Shown: piece after piece, positions 22,886 to 34,825 of the stretch | How positions within the stretch are numbered: the first letter of the stretch is position 1 | Layout of the letters: every line of letters starts with the position of its first letter | NCBI GenBank assembly: GCA_028023455.1 | Contig: JAQFVV010012506.1 | Span: 1,468,714-1,532,713, forward strand | Direction: 5' to 3' | DNA: 64,000 bases | From: Epiperipatus broadwayi | Lineage: Eukaryota > Onychophora > Udeonychophora > Euonychophora > Peripatidae | Notes under the pieces: model-generated | The model's database searches: none | What the model was told of the DNA's origin: nothing | The model's input: the letters and a program-made list of their open reading frames with translations, nothing else | Position numbers and translations under genes: made by a program

Positions 22886-24335
22886 AATTGAACAAATAAA
22901 CAGAAATGTAAATAAACAAACAAAAAGAAAACATTAAAATTCATAAATTTTATGATATTGAAGGAGCCATTTTTTCCCTCTAAGCATTGTACATGTTTAC
23001 ATATATTAATAAAATTTCTTTCATTGATATTGAAAGCACATACATTTTTTCTTTAAAATTCTTTCCAAATTTGATGTGAAGTATTTTGCACAATAATTAA
23101 TTTTCTAAGAGTAAATATTAAAAGTTTTACTAAATTATAAAACATACTTAAAGATAATACTGACTTAAAAAAATGTAATTTCTTGTTAAAGAGACTAGTC
23201 CATTATGTTTCTATAAGAGAAAAAAGTTATTGAAAAAAAAAATCATCTGGAGTAAATTTAATAGCTAGAAAGTCAGAAATTTATTTTATTTTAAAATTAA
23301 AAATACAAGTTAGCTTTTCTTTATTTTTCTTGCTTCAGTGAATGCATGAAAGAACACCATACACTCAATAAAACATGTGTGTTCCTCTCAATTTTTTATA
23401 AATATTTATATTACTATTTTTATATTCAGTGTAAATACCTTCTGTTTAAATTGTTATTTTAAAAAATTTTGTTTATACATATATATAAAAAAGCATTTAT
23501 GTTATATACATATATATATGATATGTGTGTTGAAAAGTAGTGCCCTTGCAGTTCAATATGCAATATATATTGTATTCTAATCAATGATTATCAATAAAAC
23601 AGTGAGCTATTATAAGTAGTATAGAAATACAAGAGGGGTTTGGAATAAAATATAGCACAATTCACAGCTCCACTATATCAGCTTCAATAAACACCAATGG
23701 AAATGAAGCATATTTATTACGATTGTAGTGTTAAAGCCACAATTTTAATTTTAAATATAAACAACAAAAAATTAATTATAAAGATAACATTATTTTTAAA
23801 TTAATACTTCTGTTTTCTTTGTACATATTAGTTTAGAAACTTATAGTTTATAAATAATGCTTTACAACAAATGCATACACCATAACACCTGTTATAATGT
23901 ACAAAAAGTCATCTAGTATAAAAATAATTTATTATTTTATAAAAAGATTGATCTAGGGCATAAATAAAATAATCTAACATTTTATAATAAACATGGAATT
24001 TCTGATCTTGTTGGAGAAGGCTAACTTCTAAATCAAAATCATAATCTTAAGAATTCTCATGTTCTTCCATAGGCCTTGGTCCATGATGTTAATATTTAAA
24101 ATAAAATTGTACCTTTTAATTCCAATTCATTTATTATATTTTCATTGAGACATAATTAAAACTAATTTTTTTGTCCCATATACTGTCCCATGCCCTCTTT
24201 ATCAGTATATATAGATTTTCACTAGCTGAATTTTCATTAACTGTAGTCCATGCAAATATATAATTAAATAATTATGAAACAGTATGTAAAATATACTGCA
24301 CTTCAATGAAAATCCAAATGAAGTCACATAACACA
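22886..24335. other. AT-rich DNA, nothing recognised
   Basis: No coding or repeat feature beyond A/T-rich and TATATA runs. Confidence 0.5.
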
Positions 24336-24347
24336 AGTTACTATACT

Positions 24348-24608
24348 GACCTCATTGAAAAAATTAAAAGACTGAAGTGGAGTTGGGTTGGACATATTTC
24401 TAGAAGAAATGATAATGAAATCTTAAACTGGATTCCAAAAGATTATAAAAAAATCCAGAAAGAGATTACATGTGAGACTGATGGATGAAATAAGAAAGTG
24501 TGCAGGGTTGATGTAAAAAAGAGAAGCTAAAGATCAGAGAAGATGGATTGAACTTGGAGAGATCATCCTGCAGTGGATTGATAATGGTTGATGATGATGA
24601 TGATGATG
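24348..24608 (+). mobile_element. 5'-truncated RTE-type LINE end with target-site duplication
   Basis: Holds only the C-terminal block (LIEKIKRLKWSWVGHISRRN, then LNWIPKDYKK) and the 3' UTR with GATCATCCTGCAGTGGATTG and a (GAT)n tail. ACTATACT occurs directly before (24340-24347) and directly after the GAT tail (24609-24616), a probable 8-bp target-site duplication. It is colinear with 22.27-22.54 kb but lacks the NRWTI residues after RRND. Confidence 0.85.
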
Positions 24609-24909
24609 ACTATACTTATAAACAGTTATAAATAATAAATATATGTGAACTTAATCATATTTGCGAGTAAGAATTTACTGCATAATTTCCAATATACTTT
24701 TTATATATATATTAATGAATATGTTTATTATAATAGATATGTTTTTTAACAAAGTTTTATTTTATACAATTATTTACAACATATTTAATAAGGTGGCATA
24801 AAGGAATTTTCTGCTTATTGAAAGTAGACTCTTTGATTCTTCTATAAAAGAAAGTGAGCAGACAAATTCCTAATGTCCACTCCATACATTCTTATCATTG
24901 CAGTTATTA

Positions 24910-25030
24910 TTATATGATGATTCATAGAGTAGTGAAGCAATCACTCTGTAATCAGAGTGAGCTTCATGTTTTTCTACCTAAAAAACTAACATCTACAAGG
25001 GTTCAAACCCAGCAATATTTAAATTACTAA
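24910..25030 (+). repeat. Degenerate tRNA-like sequence
   Basis: TCACTCTGTAATCAGAGTGA forms an anticodon-arm-like hairpin (about 24934-24962). Some 45 bases later AAGGGTTCAAACCC is a T-arm with a box-B-like sequence. The spacing is too long for a functional tRNA, so this is more likely a tRNA-derived repeat head. Confidence 0.4.
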
Positions 25031-25067
25031 CAATGCCGTCATATATATGTAATTATATATACTACAG

Positions 25068-25106
25068 CTATGAGTATGAAGCCATGGAGCTTTGAAAGCG
25101 CTAAGC
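25068..25106 (+). repeat. Penelope-like 3' terminal motif
   Basis: TGAAGCCATGGAGCTTTGAA followed by AGCGCTAAG matches the sequence 3' of the GIY-YIG remnant at 17.67 kb (GGGGCTCCGAAAGCGCTAAG), suggesting a severely truncated copy of the same family. Confidence 0.45.
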
Positions 25107-25559
25107 TTTAAATAAATTATTAATAAATATAACTTCTTTAACGAGCATTAAAAGAGCATAATTATTGATAGACTATAATAATGAATATTTTATAATTTTT
25201 GATTCTACTATTTTGATACTTTGAATATTTTAAGCTTGTGGGGTTTTTTTTTTAATTTAAAAGAGAATTTGTTTAATCACATAAAGTTTGTCATTTGTGA
25301 AAATTTATGTGCTCTTAATTTCAATTTTGTAAAAATTTAAAAGAAAGAAGATATAACCAAGATGGCAGGTTCAAATCTACCCATTGTGAAGTTTTCTTCA
25401 CTAATTAAATATATTAAATGCTTGATTTTCATTAATCAAAAGATTGTCTTATCATAGTTTTTACTTTTATAATTTAAAGACTTTAATTAAAAGTTTTGCT
25501 AATGAAAGTGATTTGAACCTTATCTTCCTATATCTTACTTTGAATTAAAATGGACTATA

Positions 25560-27000
25560 ATTTGCTCAGAAATTTAGTAATCGTCTCATCTGCCTCTGGG
25601 CAAATGAACCAACGCATTCCTGTAATAGCTTGGGTGGTATAAATAGAATAGATTAGAGTCTTAGTCTTAGAATCTTAGTCTGACAGTCTTATAGTATTTG
25701 CTTTTGATTTTTGGAATGTCTATCGAATAGGTAATCAAACCATCTTTGCCTATGCCTCAGGGCTGCCTCTAGCATGCTGCCATGGAAGAAGGCTGCCACC
25801 GATGAAGAAGCAGTAGTGACCGAGATTGCTGACCACCAAGCTGATTCCTGCAACTGAAGTTCAGAGAATGAACCAGTTAACCATTCACTCCAAGTATGCC
25901 GAGGTAACAGTCCAATAGCTATTTCAAGTTGTCTATGCTCGTCCGAAAATACTAATTAATGTTTTATAATTATATATAATCTCTATCTGTAAAACCCTCC
26001 CTATAGTCCTATCAAACATATATATGTAAATGCTTACATCTATTTAAGTTTAAATCTTACATTTCATTTAGAGCGGAATATTTTATTATTATAATTATTT
26101 GCTTTTTATTTTATATGTAATTTATATGCCAAATCAATCCAACTCCGTGAGCCACTATTTTAGATTAGTCTTTTAAATCACCAGCACTTCAGGGATATTT
26201 TAAATACTTTAAATTATTTGTTTTAAAGCCATTGCTCACTGGGTTGAGAAATAGTTAAATAATATTTCTGTTTATAGGCAGATTATTATTATAATACTGC
26301 CATGAGTATATATTTATTGATTATAAATTTAATGTTATTCGAGAATGCTATTGATTAAATTCCAGTAAAGATAGTTTAAATAATAATGACCGTTATTTTT
26401 TTTTAATGTAATAATCATTTATATGTAGGGCCTTGAGATTTAAATAATGCTTATTTATCCCAAATACATGTAGGACCCGTTTAATGAAGGGAAATGTAAT
26501 TGTATGTCATTAAGACATTCATATAGTTTTATATTTCAATTATTTAATCTCGTTTAGTATATAAGTCATGCCGTTACGCCCGATTAAAACTTTATATTTA
26601 GGCCATTAGTTATTTTGAGGTCATTAAAGGACATATCATAGTCATAGTGTTGCCATCATAGGTCAGCCATCATCATTATTTTGCTTTATCATAATTTGAG
26701 GCTCATTGGAACTCCGAATCCTCCATCTTCGCTTACTATGTTTTAGCTGGCATCATAAATGCCCTAGGACACCTTTGGAAAGAGTAGTGGAAGCTCGCAT
26801 TGATACCCTACATGGACAATTGCATCTCCCTACCTTCCTTTTTCTCCAGGTATGGCCCGTCAGAAGAACGGGCGTACCATTTTTCTTTTTCACATTTAAA
26901 TGATGAAGCGTCTCTTGGCCAAAATGGACCGAATCTTATATCATGCTGCCTCATGCTCACACCGCCATTCATTATAGTATTTTAGAACCATGCCTTAAAC
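25560..27000 (+). other. Higher-complexity block with TATA box, unassigned
   Basis: TATAAATAG at 25638-25646 is followed by reiterated AGTCTTAG units (AGTCTTAGTCTTAGAATC...AGTCTGACAGTC, 25657-25691), as in the block at 8.2 kb. GC content is higher at 25.74-25.92 kb and at 26.64-26.98 kb. None of the frames there stays open or resembles a known protein; the longest give no recognisable domain. Possible LTR/retrotransposon leader or the promoter and untranslated exon of an unseen gene. Confidence 0.3.
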
Positions 27001-27143
27001 TAATCTATAAGCCGTAATGCTGTGATATAATTAAACCATTTTGTTATTTATTAATATATTTATATTTAGAATGTCATGAAAAGCTTGCATTAAGCTATTT
27101 CCCTTCGATGAGCAACTCCCACATGCGTAAATGAAGTTTCCTT

Positions 27144-27175
27144 ATTATATTTTAATTCAAGAATTAAAATATAAT
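27144..27175. repeat. Perfect 15-bp inverted repeat
   Basis: ATTATATTTTAATTC, two bases AA, then its exact reverse complement. A hairpin or cruciform-capable site with no obvious terminator role in a eukaryotic context. Confidence 0.9.
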
Positions 27176-27288
27176 GTTTGTTATATTGATGTTTGTTTGA
27201 TAACTTTATTGTTCAATAATTAATAAATATAACGGATATCAGAGACCAATTTATCTGGCATTGCAGTTATATACATATAGCTTTCTTG

Positions 27289-27313
27289 TGTGATCGAAGT
27301 GGCATCGATCACA
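27289..27313. repeat. Short perfect inverted repeat TGTGATCGA
   Basis: TGTGATCGA, 7-base spacer AGTGGCA, then TCGATCACA. Could be a dimeric protein-binding site or chance. Confidence 0.8.
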
Positions 27314-27694
27314 GTTTGTTAAATGCATTATATTAATTTATTCAAACACTAAAGTGTCTCTCTTGTGAATTCTTTTGTCTAGATCATTATTTAACCAAAA
27401 TAGCGTTTCTCTTCCTAAACCCATTATGTAACTTTTTATTTTTAAACATTGGCATATAAATAAACCACACTAGATATGTATAAGCGGGACATCCCATAAT
27501 AATCACAGATGTAAGCATAATGAAACTATTCTAGCGTGAACTATCTAAATAATTTACGTTTAGAAAAAATTGTTTTTTTTAGAATATCAAATTAAAGTAT
27601 CTTTTAATCCTATCCAGAGTTCGAATCTTTATTTTGGTTAGTTTTAAATATAAAAAGGTTTTATATAATTATGTATTATTATAATTATTATATC

Positions 27695-27912
27695 TCAGTC
27701 GGGGATTCACCCTCAACAACCTTAGTTCGAGTCTCATGTCTCTGTACCTCTGTGTGACGTCTGGTACAGTAGTAAACAATCATACATGGGCTGCTCACCA
27801 ATGCCTATCAATAAGCATAATAAGTTTATTCACTTTTTACCTTTGGATTTAAAATCAAGAAGGATCATGATCTTTCTTCTCAGTTGCGTAATAGTTCTTA
27901 ACTGAAATATCA
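27695..27912 (-). repeat. Interspersed repeat (copy of the 21.4 kb family), SINE-like
   Basis: The minus strand matches 21355-21570. The plus strand has a tRNA-like TTAGTTCGAGTC box B near 27721 preceded by CTCAGTCGGGGATTC. The family therefore may be a tRNA-derived SINE whose head is retained only in this copy. Confidence 0.55.
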
Positions 27913-28029
27913 GATTTTCTTTAAAGGCAGAATAAATATATGCATGAATATTTTCTTTTTTAATAAACATCTCAATGGCATGCAAAACTAAATTAGACTT
28001 AACCCTAATAAAGTTGCAAAGCTGCCAGC

Positions 28030-30640
28030 CAAGTCAGCAGTTGGCAGCTGAAGGCAAAAGGTGCTAAAAATTCCCTTATTATGGATCAAGCTTATTACTA
28101 GATGATAATCTTTTATTTAGGTACTTATAAGTGTAGATCACTTTCAAGTGAAAAAAGATTATAAGAACTGAAAAAAATGCATATGGAGATTGAAGAAAGG
28201 ATAAAGAGATAATTGATTTAAAACAAAAACATGCACTTCACATATATTTTACTACAAAGGTTCAAATAATGAAAGAATAAGTGGAGCGAAATTCACTGTA
28301 AACAAAAAAAAAACAATATTTTGAAGATTGATAATATATCAGATTGATTTGGAAAGATTATTAATTAAAGTAATGAAAGACACCAAATACCAGTAATTCA
28401 AGTTTATGTGCCAACAAGTTCTCATTATGATAAATTAGAGGATTTTTATATGGATGTACAAAATGCCTTTGATTAGAATAAACAATATTTTAATATTATT
28501 CTGGTAAACCATTGAAAGATGAAAGTGCTGGGCATAAATTTAATTATGATGATAGAAATAAGAGATCACAGACTTGTGAGCCTACAGAGAAAGAAAACTG
28601 TATTTTAGGAATTCTTTCCTTGAAAAAAATGCTAAACAGAAATGAACACCGAAGCATCCAAATGAAGGTATAGCAGAAATGGTTTATATTTTGACTAACA
28701 AAAAAAAAATTTTCAAGATTGTATTGATTTAGTAGATTCAGCACAGGAAGCAATCATCGATTAGTGAGATATAATATGTGTTAATGCAAAATATTAACAG
28801 TAGATATTCCTAATCTTTAAAAATATTCCAATTAATTTAAAATACAACTTGTAAATCATTTTAAAATATTAACAGATTTTGAAGATGATTCAGATTTGAA
28901 TGAAATCAACAAGAACGTAAGTAATTCACTATTGATAATTTGCAAGAAAGATAGCTGCTATAAAAAAGCAACAACATACAAGTAAATTTTCTGCTGAGAC
29001 AAAAGAATATATGAAGAATGAAAATGTTTAAAAATGGATCTGTTAAATAGAATTGAATATTCAGAGTTTTGTAGAATGGTAAGAAAAATACTTAATAATG
29101 ACATAAAAAAGTATAACTGTGATTTGGCAAGGAAAGCAAAAGAAAGAAAGAAAAGTTTTAAACCCATAAAACAATAAATATCTTTAAAATTGGAAGAAAA
29201 ATTGTTTCAGAAAAAAAAAAAAAATGAAACTATTATTAAAAAAAAATAAGTTGTACAATGAGTTATATAGTAATAAAGACCAAAAACAAGAACAACAATA
29301 ATAAAGATACCAGGACAATTATTATCTGAATTTCCAAATATTTTAAATCAAGAATGATTGAATGCAATTAAAGCTATGAAAAAAAAAAATTACAAGGAAT
29401 AATGAAATTATAATTAATATATTAAAAAAGATAATAAAAAACTATTAGAAATTACAAACTTATCAGACTTCTATCAGTCCTATACAAAATTTTTATCAAG
29501 ATAATTACAATTCATCTGCAGTGAACTTTGAATTTTAACCAATCAAAAGAACAGTGAGATTTAAAAATGGTTTTACCATAGAGGATCACCTCCAAATATT
29601 GAGTGAAGTTATAGAAAGAACCAATAAATATGAGTTATCCTGTTTTGGATTTATAGATTATGAAAAGACATTTGATTCTATAATCATAAAGCACTGGATC
29701 ATCAAAATATAGAACCGAGATATTGTTATATTCTGAGGAATATCAAAATACAAAGCAATGGTTTGATTACATAATTCACTAAGAATATATATGACAGATT
29801 ATTCTATATTTTCAAAATATTTTACAATAGCTTTACAATAAGTTTTTTGTAGATTAAAATGAGAAGCCAAGGAGAGTAAAAATAAATAGAGATGATTTAA
29901 ATTATCTAGATTTTGAAGATGATGTGTTTGTTTTTGTAAAAAATGCTTCAGAAATTCAGGAAATTATAACAAAAATTATTAAAGAAAATAAAAACATAAT
30001 ATTAAAGGTAAATGCTAAAAAAAACAAAAGTAATGTTTAATGGATTTTCTCTGAATAACATCAAGATTGATAATCATGAATCAGAAGTTAACAACTATAA
30101 ATATCTTGGCCAGATCATTAAATCAGAAAAAAACATAAAGGATTAAATTAGTCATAGAATTAATTTAGATGAAGTATTTTTGGTAGAAATAACTTTCTAT
30201 TAAAAGAAAATATACCTATATGTTTGAAAAAGATATGTTTTATCAATTCATACTTACAAATTTGAGATTCGGATATTTAACAGAAGAACAATTAAGAGGT
30301 TTCAAACCATTTAACAAAGTAGAAAGAGATGTATGATAGGAAGTAACAAAAAAAAAAAAATTAAAAATGAAATACATAAGTGAGAAGAGAAACAGGTATT
30401 ATTGACATCACTGAATGAATTAAGAAACTGAAATGGAACTGGGGTGAACATAATAACAAAAAAATAATATATGGACAGTTGAAGTCTTAAACTGGATCCT
30501 AGAAGATTGTAAAACATCTAGAAAGAGAACACATACGAGACGAGTGAATGAAATAAAGAAGTTTGCTGTGTGCTGTGGAGATCTAGTGATCAGAGAAACT
30601 GGATTAAGATTGGAAAGATCTTCACTGCAAATATTAAATT
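28030..30640 (+). pseudogene. Nearly full-length decayed RTE-type LINE
   Basis: The start region TTTTATTTAGGTACTTATAA followed by GATCACTTTCAAG matches the 5' part of the minus-strand copy (21.2 kb). Endonuclease pieces: SGAKFTVNKK, PVIQVYVPTSSHYDKLEDFY (about 28.4 kb). RT pieces: NFNQSKEQ (about 29.53 kb), YPVLDL near the first catalytic Asp region, and LDFEDDVFVFVKN with the Asp pair at 29918-29923 (FEDD, where FADD is usual). Then comes NILLKENIPIC-like sequence and a last block with ETGIIDITE-like and WTVEVLNWILEDC-like sequence near 30.4-30.5 kb. It ends around 30635 without a clear GAT tail. Indels and stops are dense, so it is older than the 22 kb and 24 kb copies. Confidence 0.85.
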
Positions 30641-31775
30641 GTTAAAAATAATAAAACAATACATAATTCACACATATATTCAAAGGATTTTTGTTCTTTT
30701 AAGAAAAAACATTTTAATAGTTCAAAATAACTTTTGATTTACAATTCTAAATCATCATAAGCATAAATGAGTGACTATATAAATGCAAATTTTTTTTTTT
30801 TTTTTTGTATTATATATATTATGTACTGGTTGTAAGATTGATTCAATAGATTCATAACTAATTTATCAAGAAAACACAGATAATGCCAAAGAATATAAGA
30901 GTATCAAAAATGTTGACTTACATCCATATTGATCTTAAAAAATTCAATGTTGTCAAAAAATTTCTTAAGTGTTTATCAAAGACAGAAATTCTTATGGAAA
31001 AATGGAAAATTTTTCTAAAGATTTCACTTGATATAAAGGTATCATAGTTTGCCATTAAAATATTAAACTTTTCATTAAAAAAAAAAAAAAAAAAACTTTA
31101 CTCTCATTGGCCACACTATTTTTTGTAGGATCAAAGTACCAATTGATTTTGTTAAAAGATGTATAGTTATAGACATAGGTACTGAAGACAAGCAAACTTC
31201 CTCACATATACTCATGGGTAACATCAAATTAAAATTCAAACTGTGATACTAGAAAAACTAGATTGGTTTGCAAATTATAAAAATTTTGAATTTTATAAAA
31301 TGGAAATTTCATAGAAAAGAAATTCCCCAACAAAAACCATTTCAATAAAAAATGCATCCATTTTAAAATATAATAGCTATTTTCAATATTTTAGTAGTTC
31401 ATATGTATGTAACTAAATGTATTTTCTAAATATTTTCTCAAATTAAAAGAAATCAATGTACTCATCGCTCAAATATAAAATTGTAATTAAAATCAAATAA
31501 AATGTAAATATGTTTGCCTTTTGAAAATACTGTTTAATACTTAAGACCACAATTAGGACTTACATAAGAAATAATCGTGCAAACAAAGGCTATGCTTAAA
31601 ATATCAAAATATAGTAAGAATTGTTCTCATTTGTAAGCTATTATCACCATTTAATCTTTTTCTTACAATAGACAGTGCTTCTTTACATGGTACATTTGTG
31701 AATAAACAGAAAACCAATAATCAACCAAAATGCTCTTAGGAAAAAGTGGAGAAATAGAAGAGGAATTTCATAGCG
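30641..31775. other. AT-rich DNA, nothing recognised
   Basis: Contains long T and A runs (near 30790 and 31078) and no credible gene. Confidence 0.5.
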
Positions 31776-32073
31776 AAGTATATAAAATTTCTACTGACTG
31801 TTGCCTTTGGCAGGATGGCTCAGTTAGTTCAGCATTATCTTGAAATTCAAATTCAAGAATCTAAGGGTCCGGGTTCGATTCCCATGCTAGTACTGTCACT
31901 GGCCAGGCCAGCAACACCTGAAAAAGAGAATAGTACCTCTCAAAACATTGTGCATATACTAACCTATGTACTATTACTAACAGCTGAATGTAATTAGAAG
32001 ATTTAAATAAAGTTAAATTTTTCTAAAGACATACAATACTTAATATTAGATGATGGAAATAGTCCAATATATA
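31776..32073 (+). mobile_element. tRNA-derived SINE, copy 1
   Basis: The tRNA-like head has box A TGGCTCAGTTAG (31815) with the D-arm pair GCTCAG...CAGC, and box B GGGTTCGATTCCC (31871) inside a good T-arm. The body follows: GGCCAGCAACACCTGAAAAA, CTCAAAACATTGTGCATA, TATTACTAACAGCTG. The end is TTTAAATAAAGTTAAA and GATGATGGAAATAGTCC. RNA polymerase III transcription from the internal promoter and LINE-driven mobilisation are the family's usual mode. A second diverged copy lies 535 bp downstream, and homology also covers about 35 bases left of the head. Confidence 0.85.
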
Positions 32074-32310
32074 AATACAAAGAAAAACAGATGTGTCTAC
32101 AGTAGCAGATCATAAGTTCAACTGGGAAAATACAAACATATTGGATAGAGAAGAAAAGATGCAAACGAGAAAATTCAAAAAATCTGCTCATATGATAATG
32201 GCAAATAATCCATAATGTATGAAAGCCTCTAATTAATCTTGTTCTTAGCAAAAAGTATTAAAAAATAAAAATTGAAGCACTTAGGAGAATTTGAACCAAT
32301 CCTCATAGAC

Positions 32311-32610
32311 AAATATATGAAATTTCTACTATCTATTGCCTTTGATATTGGTTGGAGCATTGCCTTAAAATTAGATATTCATGAATCTAAAGTTGTAAAT
32401 TCAACTCTTATGCTGTCATTGGTCAAGCCAGCAACACCTGAAGAAGAGTGAAGAATGCAACTATTTGAAACATTGTGTAATTATTAACCTGTATTGTCCA
32501 TTTGTGTGTTATTACTAACAAGTTGTTTGTATTTGAAAAGTTTAAATAAAGTTCAAAAGTTTCTATACTTTCAACACTTAATGATAGATGATAGAAATAG
32601 TCCAACATAT
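32311..32610 (+). mobile_element. tRNA-derived SINE, diverged copy 2 (tandem)
   Basis: Colinear with copy 1 at a constant offset of about 535 bp: AAATTTCTACT...TTGCCTTT, degenerate head, GCCAGCAACACCTGAAGAAG, TTTGAAACATTGTGTAA, TTTAAATAAAGTTCAAA, GATGATAGAAATAGTCC. Box B has decayed to GTAAATTCAACTCTTATG. The constant offset and the shared left flank favour a tandem duplication over two insertions. Confidence 0.8.
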
Positions 32611-32814
32611 TATCGCATCTAATATACCATCATCACAAACCTTCAAGCAAATGTTTTTATGAAGTTGTGGTTTCTAATCTTAAAATAATTTTATTAATCT
32701 AACTTTTTTAAAATAAAGGTGATAGATAAGATTGCAATAATTATCATGAAATATAATTGTTACTATAGCAAAGACACTTTCAAAAATTTTATTAAAATTT
32801 CAGTCATAGATGAA

Positions 32815-33910
32815 CGATTATAGAAACTCAATGTGATTTTAAAGAATCAAGAAACACTGAAGACATGATTTTTGTTATAGACAAATGTAAGAAGATCAAA
32901 AACAAATGAGTGACTTATGCAATTCCTTTTGTTAAATCAAAATGTTTGACTCAATTAACCGAAAAGATTTTGACACTGTTTAAAATTAATTAGTTGTCCA
33001 CTAAAGTTTACATGATGAGAGGAAATAATATATGAGGCATTTGAAACAGAAACTGGCATTAATTAAACAATGCAGTATATTAGCTTGAAGTTTTTTTTTT
33101 TTTTTTGGTTTTTTTTATATCAATGGTTTTTGAAACTATTTATATCAACTTCGTGAATCAGGGATCAAAATGCAATACAGGTTTAATGGTGAAATTTATA
33201 ATGTGAATAAATCAATAGAAAAAAATATCTTTTCTGAATTTAAAGCATGTAAATGATTGTGATTACCAATTTGAAAGATGGCTATCAGACAGTATTGGAA
33301 TAAAAATCTTCACAACTTTTGGCTTGAAAGTTTATATACTTGAGAATGTGAGCTAATTTAAATATCTTGATAATTTTTTAAATTGAAAGATGGACTTAGA
33401 TGTTAAGATGCAAACACAGACTCCAACATAAGGTTTGCTTTTAAGAAATTAAACAACAGGCTATTTCATCATAGTGAAATACCTATTGCTATAAAATTAG
33501 TTGTATATAGAGCTACTATTTTATTTAATTTATTGTATAAAAGAGATTTGGATCATCTATTAACATAACAACATTAAAAATTGTTTATTTAAGGATGCAC
33601 TGTAAAATTTTAAGAATGTATTGGTAAGATCATAAGACTAATCAATATGCCTTTCAACTAACTAGTATACTGCTTGAGCATTTTTTCTTTAGAAAGGCAG
33701 AGACAATTTTTATTATAAAGATTATCTCAAAAAATACAGAATATTTTCAATGAAAAGATATGGTTGAGGATAGAATGGAGACACAATTAGATAAAGTATT
33801 TCAATAAGAAAAGTTTGCAACAGAATAAATTAAAAGATAACATCACAAAATATCAAATAAACAGAACAGAGGATCAACATATTTCATGGATATTCATCAC
33901 AAAACTTATC
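32815..33910 (+). pseudogene. Second LINE lineage: decayed reverse transcriptase
   Basis: Readable pieces: QCDFKESRNTEDMIFVIDKC (the Q-x-G-F-R-x-x-R-x-T-x-D-M-I-F block of many LINE RTs), then FVKSKCLTQLTEK where F-D-K-A-F-D would be. Further on come GIKMQYRFNGEIYNVNK, a YLDNFLN block followed by KMDLDVKMQTQT, and a thumb-like LYRATILFNLLYKRDLDH-type block. The C-terminal segment near 33.69-33.9 kb recalls an RRxx-WxGHV end. The first block differs from the RTE copies in this window, so it is a different lineage, probably Jockey/CR1-like in the wide sense; the exact clade is open. Badly mutated. Confidence 0.65.
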
Positions 33911-34194
33911 TCTAGTATATTATTATTAGTATTTTTTTTTTTTCATAGTTTTGGGATATCCTTGTTTATGGCCGGATGCTAATAACATATAATAATCTTT
34001 TAGTTTCTATGTCTTATGATGCTGCATTTTAAACTTCTGCAGCAAAAAAAATTTCAATGTTTATCTAATCAGTTTTCCATTGTTTTTTATTCTCAGTTAT
34101 ATATTGCAAATGAATTGATATTGAGCTTTATAAAAATGTTTCTGAGATAGCCTTTATAGCATAAAGATGATCTACCATTATATATACTAGATAA

Positions 34195-34816
34195 GTTGTG
34201 CAGAGACCTAAACTACATGAACTAAATAAAACCTTCAAAATTACCCAAATTTTACCCAAATTGAATTTCAAACAAAACTTAACTAAAAGCATCATCACCA
34301 AAGAACTTATTTCAAAGACTCCATCTCATTGCCCTCTGGATTTTCCTCCCTTTCAGTCTGTGGTTTGCTCTATCAAAGGAAAAAGCAAGCCAAAAAGAAC
34401 AACATAACCAATCATAACGCCATTCTAAGTATAGCGGGAAAAAACTAAAATTACTCATCTACAAAAGACAAAAATCAGCCTGTTGCATCTAAGCATTACT
34501 CAGAAATCTTCCCACCATCCCTGAAACCTCTAAAGACTTAACATATAGCAATTCCTCCAAAGTTAATTTCCATACGGATCCTCCTATCAATCCACCAAGG
34601 CAACCAAGCCTATCAACATTGCTCCTTACCAAAGACTCTTCTTTGCCTGGACTTCACACTCTTTCCATATCCCCTTCCCATTTCATATGTATTCCTTTCC
34701 CCTTCACCATATTGGACTTGAATTTCATTTTGCCACGTAATCATCTCTTTTGTAAATCTTTTTTTAACTGTTGTGTATTTTGTCTTTTTGATGAATAAAA
34801 GCTTTCATCACTGAGA
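34195..34816 (+). mobile_element. Retroposed 3' end with poly(A) signal and tail
   Basis: A CA-rich segment unlike its neighbours that ends with GATGAATAAAAGCTTTCATC, then ACTGAG and an A run (34816-34825). The signal AATAAA lies 15-20 bases before the A run, as in a processed transcript. A frame at 34198-34407 is lysine- and serine-rich (FKITQILPKLNFKQN, KGKSKPKRTT) without a recognised domain. It could be the 3' end of a retrotransposon or a processed RNA of a host gene. Confidence 0.5.
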
Positions 34817-34825
34817 AAAAAAAAG

